Below are positions 1 to 9,568 of a stretch of DNA of 64,000 nucleotides, piece by piece. The stretch covers positions 558,001 through 622,000 of the forward strand of contig NC_135242.1 in NCBI RefSeq assembly GCF_947623445.1, read 5' to 3'. The stretch is from Clavelina lepadiformis. Its lineage: Eukaryota; Chordata; Ascidiacea; Aplousobranchia; Clavelinidae. The position numbers and the translations under genes are program-made. A model generated the notes under the pieces. That model made no database searches and was not told the DNA's origin. It worked only from the letters and a program-made list of their open reading frames with translations. Numbering within the stretch: position 1 is the first letter of the stretch; each line of letters opens with the position of its first letter.

Positions 1-389
1 TTGTTGCGTGCGGTTAGAATACTCTGAGCTTTTGACTGCCAGAAGCTTTTGAAATAGTTTACAAGAAAAGGTTTTTTATTATAGATTCTGTACAATTTTT
101 CAGTATTACGAATAACGAAAAATAAAGTAATAGTACTGCTTATAAGATGTCTATTAAACAGAAAGTTGTTGGACTAAGCAAATGTGGCAATTATGTCCTT
201 TTTTTGCCTTCAGTGACAGTAATGCTGTCTTGCAGAAAACGTAAGCGTTTGGATTGGTAGAATGTAAGAACACTGTACAGTGCCGTGTAGCGCCCGTTTG
301 GTGTCGCGAAAGTTGGTCATTGAGACCGTCAGAAATTTTGCTTTTTCTGATATGGCAACTCTACATTAAAGTCAAAATCCGCAATAGTG

Positions 390-960
390 ACGTCACACAA
401 TTGTCGCTTCCCGCGTTGGCGGGAAACCAACAAAACCACTGGCCACGAGGAAACAATTCATTCCTGATTTGACTGAGCTGTTGTGCCGACCACATTTATG
501 GCACTTTGCTAAGTAGGGGTTATCCAGCTCGCTTTTTCTCAGCTTTGACTCATGGGTCGAGAATACAAGATATTCGCGGGTGTTGACTGTATAGCAAAGT
601 ATAGCCTGTTGCTTGCTATATTTCGTTATACAGTACAGTATAAGATGGAGCTTAACTTTGTGTTGTCGGGAAAGTGGAAAGAACACGTAATATTGGTGTT
701 TTGGTCACACAAAGCCGACCTCAAAAAAAGCAGGGATTTTCATTGAATTGTTTGGAAGAATGCCATATTGGCACAAGTGACACCCAACCGCACACAAGTT
801 GTGTCCAAACGGTTTTCAAACACTTCGACAACACACGGTAGCCTAGGCATGACTGGAGAAAAGATCGCACAACAATCTTCTGTTAGGCTACGTATCCGTA
901 TTATTTTTATTGGTTCTAACGTTTTACTCCGTACATCACTGTCCATGTAACAAAGAAGTT
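390..960. repeat. Dispersed repeat, copy 1 (partner at 5990-6450)
   Basis: This block and 5990-6450 share long stretches in the same order: a part containing gaggaaacaattcattcctg, then a gtcgagaat...gatattcgcgggtgttga part, then agtggaaagaacac, then cgcaca(c/t)aagttgtgtccaaa. Partial copies of its second half lie at about 1400-1690 and 3690-3960. No coding frame survives across it. It may be a non-autonomous element or part of an old local duplication. I could not find terminal inverted repeats or a target duplication. Confidence 0.6.
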
Positions 961-1099
961 TCCATCTTGTTACGAGCAGTATTGTCATCACATCTTCCGA
1001 AGATTATTTGTCATTGGTGTGCTTTTCGGCTTTGTCGTCACTTTTTCCTGTTCAATGGCGCGTGTTAGTAACAACCGGCTTGATTTTTCGTCCCCACCG

Positions 1100-1400
1100 C
1101 GCTTTTGACTAAAAAAAATTGAATGAATTACAGCAAGTGGACAGTTTTAATGCTCACTGATTGTTTCGTAAGATCTGAACTCACACAACCCGGTCCAGCT
1201 ATTTCCATTATTCGTTTCAGACTGAAGAACGTTTTTTCCTTAGCCTGAAGCATTAAGAAACCTAACAATGTCTCACGATGCACTGTGTTCACTGACAAAA
1301 TCAGAAGTACACTTACCGTGACAATGACATCTTTAGGGTGACTGAATTTTTAAAACTCGACTTTGAGCATTCCAACGTTGTTCGTGTTTGTACTGGTACA
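1100..1400 (-). pseudogene. Decayed ZU5-exon remnants
   Basis: On the minus strand, 1250-1390 resembles the second ZU5 exon of the intact caspase gene (12530-12652) and its flank: caacgttg(g/a)aatgctca, a region like the PVSIKMP-coding part, and a splice donor at the same place. About 1190-1235 resembles the next exon and its acceptor near 12225-12265. The frame is not kept. Shorter scraps of the same exon recur near 1100-1180, 1745-1830 and 3900-3960. These look like remnants of further duplicated copies of the gene. Confidence 0.5.
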
Positions 1401-1690
1401 TCTAGTTTTCAATTTTATGATTTGATTGCGATGGTTTTGCCGGTGTCGACTCTGCAGCTTAATGCGTGCTGTGTTTTAGTGCATGGATGCAGCTTCACTG
1501 GGTGTTTGAAAAGTGGAAAGAACACACGAAATCCTAAATGGATGAACCCGAAAAATGCTGATTTTCTCATGCATGTATATCATTAAAATGACTGTTGGTA
1601 GCAATGGTAGGCAAAAGGCACCCGACCGCACACAAGTTGTGTCCAACACTACACATATTTCAAATCATAATCATAGCCTATTTTGTTTTT
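1400..1690. repeat. Dispersed repeat, partial copy 2
   Basis: Contains gtgctgtgttttagtgcat, gaaaagtggaaagaacacac and cgcacacaagttgtgtccaa in the same order as the copies at 390-960, 3690-3960 and 5990-6450. Closest to the copy at 3690-3960. Confidence 0.5.
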
Positions 1691-2012
1691 TTTGATCAAA
1701 CATAGGCCTACATTGACTACACAATTTGAGTCACAGGCTGACCAGGACATTTTTTTGATGTTTTACTTACAGTAACTGGGCGCTCATGGTGACTGATTGT
1801 TGAATAAGATCTAATAACCCGCCCCATTTAAAAAGCTAACCTACTTCAAGCCAGAAGTTTTACAGCAAATATGATGATGTTTTACAATTGTCTCCCCTAC
1901 GACTTGAGTAGGCCGACAGTAAAAGGGATCTGGATCTTACAACCTTAAAATGGAATTATAGTGAACTATAAATGGAATGAGTGAGTGCACGATAACAAAA
2001 ACAGCGTAGCTT

Positions 2013-2870
2013 CTGGAAATAGAATCAACAACAGTTACTGGTAGGCCAGTAATATATCATACAATTATACCAAGTCAAGTGCATCGTTTATTACTTTATT
2101 ACGTCAGCAGAAAGATTCTTCATCACTGTAACTGAGCATCCGAGACCCTCAAATAGTTTCTTCATCAGTTTGTGTTCTTTTTTCCCTTCTACACCTCTTG
2201 AAAGCGATTTGTGTTTCGCTTTGAAAGGGCCTTCCACTTCGGAAACTTGGTATTGCTTAAGATTAGAACGTGTCCTTTTGGCAAAACGTAAAATATCTTA
2301 AAGGATTACATTAAAACAATAACGTTGCACTTTGTAAGCTATTGCAAACAGCATACAAGGAATCTGTGTAAATTTTAAATCTTTTGAGGTTGAAAATTTA
2401 TAAAAAAATATCTTTTTCAAACCACCCCCGTCATTAGTCTATTTCCTTTGTAGGACATACACATCATATTTAGCTTTGTTCTCAAAAGAAGTTTCTCGAG
2501 CTGCACAAAAATAAGACCACGAGCATAACATATAAAATTGATGTTAAAGACTTTTAATGAGAAAAGCTTTAAATTGAAGGATGTATTTAAGCTGTAGGCC
2601 TACATAGTAGAGGTGGATGCTTGGTGCCTACATGTTTGTAACTGACTTGCCTTTTTCTGATAACGAATGAAACTGAAATGATTTAGAAGCAACACTCCCC
2701 TCGGTATCTGCATCCTTCAGTTTACACTCCACGTTTTCCAAATCAATTTGACAAAGGCAAACTGCCCAGTAATCAATGGCTTATCTTTGAAGATTTGAAT
2801 GCTTCGAATTTTTGTCTGGGCTGGTTAAGATTCTGCACCAGGGCATTTCATTTCCAGTATCACTAAGAGG
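2013..2870 (-). pseudogene. Decayed copy of the TPR-ZU5-caspase gene (exons 8-10)
   Basis: Colinear with 10847-11850 of the intact gene, including introns, so it is a DNA duplication and not a processed copy. The part at 2120-2275 matches the first caspase exon: the GHVLILSN coding stretch, the RGVEGKKEH stretch and the VTVMKNLSADVI stretch are all recognisable. It has lost the start of that exon and an internal stretch, and carries a small insertion that places stop codons just after the ADVI codons. The part at 2620-2870 matches exon 8 with a deletion of about 20 bases. The copy cannot encode a caspase. Confidence 0.8.
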
Positions 2871-3414
2871 ATGTGGATCTCACAAACTTGAATGACTGTG
2901 GAATGAGTGCATGATATTGTGATGTTAGTGGCGGCTGTGCTGCTTGTTCACTAGCAGCTGGCATGTTCTTATTAACACACGAATGGATGACCCCGAAAAA
3001 TACTGATTTTCAATCAACTGTTTCGTCATTTCACTTTTGACAAATCATCATGTATCTATTTATCATTAAATTGGTTGAAGAAACACCAACACTAGTTGTG
3101 ATGCGACTATTCAGTGAGACACTTGTCGTTACTTTGCTTGCTACTTTCACAACAGTATCCTATTGTGACCGATTGTTTCGTAAAATCTGATGTCCGTACT
3201 TTTTAGAAGATGTATTCCTCCAATGCACAAAGGGATTAATTTAATGACTATTTGATTTAGCTATTAATTACACAAATTGCTGACTTGGCTTATGTCATGT
3301 TTTTTATTTTCCATCTTAGCTCTCGGTAGTCTGCCAGCATTAGCATTAAACTAAGAATCAGTCTCATTTTACTGAGTCATGAGAATATTTCATTTAAATA
3401 ACTTGCATCTTTAT

Positions 3415-5185
3415 CTACCTTGATTAACATATCCAGAAGATGTTCGCGCTCTGCATCGTCTATAAAGATTATACGTCATGCTTCAGCAAGACTGAGCATG
3501 CCCGAACCTCCATAAGACGGATGACCTGTGTAACTGGCATATTGAAGCCAGTAAGAAACTAAGCACTGTCACCAATAAAACGGTTATTTAGAAAAGCTGA
3601 AATTCAACTTAGTACACGTTCTTAAAAAAGAATGTTTTCTTGAAGTTTGTGGGATAACAAAATAAAATGTAGTAGTAGCCTGTACCTGCACTGGGAGGAT
3701 TTTGCCAGCGTCGACTGTCTCCTGTTGCATGCTGTGTTTTAGTGCATAGATGCAGCTTTGAAAAGTGGAAAGAACACACGAAATCCTTGTTTTTTCTCTC
3801 GGTTGGTTGGTTGGCACAAATGACACCTAACTACACGCAAGTCATGTCCAAGTGGATGAGTATTGTCTTGTCACTGCACATATTTGTAATCATAGCCTAC
3901 TTTGTTTTTAAGCTTTGGAGGGCTGTTTTTATGGTGACTGATTGTAAGATCTAAAACAAATTTTTGAGATGTTAATGACATCTCTGTGGAATGAGTGCAT
4001 GACATTGTAATATTAGTTGATTGGCTTAGTGGCTGTGCTACTTTGGTCTGGGGACAAATTTCCTTTTGTGTGGTAGAGAAAAACTAAGAATCCAGCTGAA
4101 ATACGAGACAATAATAGCTAAAAATGCTTTGCAGCTGCTTCATGGCCACTTGTTTATTCACTACTTTTTCTCGGAAAACTTGGCCATTCTTCATGCTGAA
4201 ATCGAGAAGCGCAATAATGGTGTCGTCGATGGTTGGAAACAGCGATTGCACTTCCACGATTTTCCCCCTGTTGGCTGTTTAGCCAAGTGCAAACAACACG
4301 CCCGAAATCTGTGCTGCAATTTGAGTCAACCGGTGAAGGCAAACTTCCGCTGGAGTGTATTGTTAGATGAGTAGGCTACATATTCAAAAAACTTCCACAA
4401 CACCGTAGCCATGATATAGATGCATGATTTTATATTTACATAAAATAAATGATCTTCATAATAAGTGAAAACAATGATGTGCGATGCCAGAATCTTATAC
4501 GAGTTCTGCAGCAATCGATAAAGAGCAGTTTTGGTTTGTTTGCCAGAGATTCGTAGTATCCTTCGGTAAAAAGCTTTATCACGTCTCCTCCATCTACGGC
4601 AGTGATCAGTTCTTCTCCATTCGCTGGATCTACAATGACATCATCTTTGATACAATGCGTGCAACAAGAGCATTAGAAACAGTACCCACGAGCCAGGCTA
4701 TACTTTTTACCTGCAAGTGCTACAACCCCTATACTTGCCTTTTGCTCCGTGACTTAAAATAAAAACAGCACAAAAGTCTTTTCTTCAAAAACTCTTCTAA
4801 CTTAGACGACATTTGCTAAACAAAATCCGATTTTTGTAGAAAATTGTTGGATAATGTTTTTACATCAATTCATGTCAAAGTCAAACAAATATAATATACT
4901 CTATATACCAACCACTATAGGACCACGTAACGATTAATCTGCCTTTGCTAGCAACTGCATCGTATCACTTGTAGCGATACGTATGGGCATAAAGTTTAAA
5001 TTTAGTCTGCTTAATACTTTAACCAAACTTACCTGTAATGTTGTGTTGGGGATAAGGTCAACTTTACAGTACAAGCGATTTTGAAATAAGTTGAATATGG
5101 TCGTTTGGTCTTTTTTGTGAGAATCCAGGTTTTTTTGTGAACTTTCCATCAAACATGGAATTGCTCAAGACGAGAACCAAGTTTT
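3415..5185 (-). pseudogene. Second, divergent caspase locus, frameshifted
   Basis: Five exon-like pieces lie in the right order on the minus strand. 5033-5185 gives the first caspase strand (LVLVLSNS) and a CKVDLIPNTTL stretch ending at a gtaag donor. 4735-4815 gives the catalytic histidine (FILSHGAKGK). About 4500-4644 gives LANKPKLLFIDCCR, where the usual QACRG is DCCRT with the cysteine kept. About 4163-4262 gives the first small-subunit strand (DFSMKNGQVFRE). 3415-3470 gives DDAEREHLLDMLIK. The first two pieces each need a one-base frame change inside the exon, and a stop lies just upstream of the last piece, so it is probably a pseudogene. It is far more diverged from the intact gene at 9569-15721 than the 2013-2870 copy, so it is an older paralogue. 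I see no final exon. Confidence 0.6.
3690..3960. repeat. Dispersed repeat, partial copy 3
   Basis: Shares tgctgtgttttagtgcat, gaaaagtggaaagaacacac and the following (c/t)aagt(c/t)(a/g)tgtcca segment with the other copies. It sits inside the decayed caspase locus. Confidence 0.5.
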
Positions 5186-5989
5186 CTTTGCTACGCACTG
5201 GATAAATCTTAACAAAAAAATAGCTTAAACATTGCCATAAAATAACACGAAAGTATCTTTGCTTGAAGTAGAACAGAAAAATTCAAGGTACAAAAATTCT
5301 TTGATTAAAAATGCTGACTTCATCTGCTGCGTTGCGGTGATTGTTGCCTGTTTTGAGATTTTCGTCATCCCAGCTTTCATCTGGTCCAAGAATATCAGTT
5401 GCGATGAGAAACGTTCCAATTGGGTATGAAATTTTATGTTCATACATATTGTATTACCGTATATAACCTGTTTCTTAATATAATCTATCTAGGCCAATTT
5501 CCCTTCGATCCTTTGGTTGAAATAAAATTTTGGCTGCCCGACCCATCATGAAATAACATGGGTGTGTCATAACCAGTGGTAGTGTGGCACTTCGTGCACG
5601 TATTTTATTTAGATGGCTTGATGATGTTTTTGTGTTTAGCTATTCAAGCAAAAACCTTGAATTATATAGTTTTACGATCAACGCAGGATAACTTTGACTC
5701 ATAATTGCTGCAAGGAACTGCTATCAGCACCCATTTTAATCAGTTGAAATCTATGTCGGCAACAATACGTCAGATTCAACAACAACGTCTTGGAAATGGT
5801 CGAGCAGCAAAGAATTGCCACTTTCTACACATCCACATAACGTAGCCTATGGTTGTACTGATTCAGGCAATTACCAGCCTAATACACAAAAACATCTGAA
5901 ACACACTTACTACGTGTCTTTAATAACCGCAACATTGACGTCAATCAAACAATCATTTTATTTTTTGTCAAAAGCGCGGAGGGGAAGAA

Positions 5990-6450
5990 AAAGCAATCGT
6001 CACACAATTGCCGATTCCCACGTTTACAGTGTTGGCGGAAAGCCATTGGCCATGAGGAAACAATTCATTCCTGATTTGATTGAGCTGCAGTGCAGACCAG
6101 ATTTATGGCACTTTGCTAAGTTAAGGTTATCAGGTCGTTTTTTTCTCAGCTTTGACTCGTGGGTCGAGAATAGAACGAGATATTCGCGGGTGTTGACCGT
6201 TCAGCTAATTAGGCTACAGCTTGCTGCTTACTATATTTCATTAAGTAAGATGCGGCTTAACTTTGTGTTGTCAAAGTGGGAAGAACACTGGTTTTTTTCT
6301 TTCTTCTTGGATTCAGATTTTTAAAACCAACAAAGATAACCATGGCAAGTTTTTTTTGAGATATATTGAATTGGTTGTTGGAACAACGTCATATTGGTAC
6401 AAGTGACAATCAACCGCACATAAGTTGTGTCCAAATGGATGAGTCTTTCA
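5990..6450. repeat. Dispersed repeat, copy 4 (partner of 390-960)
   Basis: Colinear with 390-960 over its whole length with scattered substitutions and small indels. A separate short match links about 6580-6640 with 4320-4380. No gene is supported here. Confidence 0.6.
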
Positions 6451-7312
6451 AGGTTTATACTTTGTCAATTGTGACCAAACACACATTGGACTGTTTTGAT
6501 TAACTTTATTTGCGCGCTTATTACAACACCGGCTTGCTGAAGGTAGTTATTGTTTCTTTCTTTGGTGGTCGAGAACAAATCAGTTGAATCAACCAGTGAA
6601 AGCAAATTACCGCTGGAATATATTGTTTAGATGAGAACGCAGTGACATCGGCCTAAAGGGGTCGGCTGTGATTGGCAATAATCTGCATTGAGATGGAGAG
6701 ACTTGAAAATTGGGGCAAAATAAAAAACAAACAAAATCCTACGGAGGTATCTTGCAAGACTGAAAAGATGAATTTTGTTTGTAATTGAATCATTGCAAAC
6801 ATAACCCTGGAAAAATCAGTTCCTCACCAACCACGAACAGCAGGTCATTGGATGCAACAGGAAATGTATTGACAACAAGCTGATAGAAACAAACTGGTTA
6901 AGGACGGCAATTATGACAGTATTTTATAAATATAGTCAGTTTTAGATCTAATCGCAATTTTTTCAATTTATAATTTCCAAACACTTTGTAAAAGGATTCA
7001 TTACCACCTGTCAATCAAGCACTACACTATGCTTTAGCAACTAAAATAATTGGAGGTCATGACTCTGCGCCAAAGCAGATGTGCGCTGGTACTTAAATTA
7101 GCCCCGCTCACACCGCAGTAGCTAGAAGGAGCTGAACTCTTACGCAATCATGATCTGGGTTTGTTACTCTATAGAGTTTAGCTTGTTATAATATTATCAA
7201 TAAATGTAATATAAGATTGTATAAGACATAGAATTCTCATCTATCGAATCAGTGAAGCAAAACACTGCGTGACGTAATCGATTGCTTCCCTGTTACTGTG
7301 CGTGCAGTACGA
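6451..7312. other. No gene seen
   Basis: AT-rich sequence without a convincing coding frame. The stretch 7070-7300 has an AATAAA-like and promoter-like composition that could be an old solo LTR, but I could not find matching ends. Confidence 0.4.
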
Positions 7313-7320
7313 GTTATCAC

Positions 7321-7936
7321 TAGGGCAACCAGTTTTTTGACCTAAAAATTTTAAATTTTGACCTCATTTTGACCTAAAACGTTTAAATTTTGACCTCATT
7401 TTGACCTAAAACGTTTAAATTTTGACCTCATTTTGAAAAACGCTATACTGATAGTCTCTACAATGTCTACAGCAACTTTCTAATCTAAAGCTGCATTTAA
7501 AATTGACAAAATGCTTTTCTAGTGTTGACTTTTTTTTCGTTTCTGCGTATTAAGATTGACAACTTGCAGTTTCAAATGCAATGCCGTCACATCGTGACGT
7601 CACCAAACGCGCTGAAAAGCCTTCCCTCTCTTTGTGGCTTTGGTTCTAAGTAAAATTTGCGGGACTGGAATTGTTTGCGGTACAAGAAAAGAGAAAAACG
7701 GAAGAATAATATTACAAAATGGTTACAAAATTACAATTTTAATAGATTTTGACCTAAAAAAAAGACCTAACGAAACAATTTGACCGTATTTTGACCTAAC
7801 GTAACATTTTGACTTTATCTGACCTAATAACTTCTATACCACACGTCGTACAAAGCTGAAATTTGTTTTGTGCTTGTTTCATAGCATTCTGAGCAGGTAA
7901 AAAAAAAATTGACCATATTGACTTTTGGTTGCCCTA
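7321..7936. mobile_element. Non-autonomous hAT-type transposon (616 bp)
   Basis: The ends are perfect inverted repeats of at least ten bases, TAGGGCAACC on the left and GGTTGCCCTA on the right, extending a few more bases with mismatches. They are flanked by an exact 8-bp direct repeat, GTTATCAC, at 7313-7320 and 7937-7944. An 8-bp target duplication with TAGGG-type ends is the hallmark of the hAT superfamily. There is no transposase frame inside, so it must have been moved by an enzyme encoded elsewhere. It is rich in the word TTTTGACCT, also near its right end. Confidence 0.9.
7336..7435. repeat. 32-bp tandem repeat inside the hAT element
   Basis: Three consecutive copies of a 32-bp unit built from GACCTAAAACGTTTAAA plus TTTTGACCTCATTTT. 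The first copy is slightly diverged. Degenerate single units recur at 7748-7830 on the other side of the element. Confidence 0.8.
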
Positions 7937-7944
7937 GTTATCAC

Positions 7945-9568
7945 TTATGAGTCTCTTCTTGTTATTACGTTCAACGCCGCAACATGTCTTTATGCTGTTG
8001 CTGTGACAATGTTTTATCTTGATGTATTCGTTCAAAGAAGCTTCAATATAATCAGAATATATAGTTGTCGAGGTGTACAATTAATTCTAAGATTAAGAAA
8101 AACAGACAACGACCTTGAGACTCATTTACATCGAGGACATTAAACAATTCAACAGAGAAACTTTGTAATTGAAGTGGTCGCCCTTACAGGATAAGGAACG
8201 ATAAACAATCACTTCATTACAAGCTATTTCGTATATTCATCGAATTCAACGCATGTTCGGCCGAGGAGTGAAAAGGACATGGCCCAGTGCCAATGTTGTT
8301 CCTGCAACATCACATGGAAGTAAGCAAGAAAAGATTTAGCAGAGTGACAACGTAATTGCCTGAACTCATCAGTTGTCAGGTATAGCGATGAAGGAATTAA
8401 GTTGATCATATTTACTTGCGCACCGTGTATGCTGTTTATTAAGGGGCTGTAGGTCCATCCGAAGGCCTATCTTAAACAATGCGAAGTAACATTTTTCAAT
8501 TTGCATTTGCTACTAAACAAGCCGGTCATCTAGCTGAGTTTTTGTATCCACCGAGATGTAGGATAAAAGGACTTAATGCAATAAATATTTTGAGCAAATT
8601 CTCGCATCTGAAATTCTCACACCAAATGCTTCAACTTCTTTCCTTGCATTTTTCCAAACGGCAGCCGAAAAGCCTTAATTTTGAATCAACAATAAATGTC
8701 AACTTTAGCCTGGACCTACACTCAGCAAAATCCATATCAACAACAAACCATCACAAATTAACCTCACATGCTCACTGGACCGGAACCATTTATACTTTTT
8801 CTATAGTGACGTCTTGGATAAGACCTTCGTCACAATCGCCGTGTTGCTGTTTTAAAACTGCTCAAAATGGTACTACAGGCCCTTAAGCACCTGCACAGTG
8901 AAGCGAATGGCTTTTGCTAGCAGCCTAGCCTAGCGGTTAGTCGATACTTGCCAATTATATCAGTCCAACACCAAAATCTCTTTCCAGTTTAATAAACTAT
9001 TCACAAAACTACTCTCATAAATCACAGTGCACGGTTTGAGATGCGACACGTAAGATTGCATAAACACATACAGCGCATGAAACAATTACGTCAAGTGCTT
9101 ATGGCCGTTATCGATGCTTGCATTTGGATAGAAAACGTCAATTGCAAATAAACCACATTACAGGTTGCAGGTATAATAATAATGTTTTTGTATTATATTA
9201 TTAATGATTACAAGTTATTTTCTTAAGTGCAAGGAAAAATTGGACAGTAAACAATAATGTTAGCTCTAAAATCCTGCTTCTGACAAATAATACTGCACGG
9301 CTTACGTTTACTTCATTCATACAAACGCAGTGCAGCAAATCAATTTCAATAGAGAGCATTCAATCAACACAAGATAACTAAAAAATTCAAAAACAATCAA
9401 ATCAATGTTAATAAAAAATATATCGCTTTTGAAAAGTGCATTTCAGCAACAAAAGCACAAAATTCTACAATATCAACAGGTTAACTACCACACTGGCTAT
9501 TCAACCAATATTCAACATTGTTCAAACGATTGGCCTAAAACTGAATCTCTATCATTGAATGCACGGGT
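7945..9568. other. No gene seen
   Basis: Open frames here are short or of low-complexity composition and show no known domain. The left part of the stretch just before 9569 is probably 3' UTR of the minus-strand caspase gene. I found no clear polyadenylation signal for it. Confidence 0.4.

Noticed and set aside
7070..7310. Possible solo LTR
   Set aside because: Composition is suggestive, but no matching ends or target duplication could be seen.
8479..8886. 135-codon plus-strand frame
   Set aside because: Composition is random-looking for AT-rich DNA, no domain, no splice partners.
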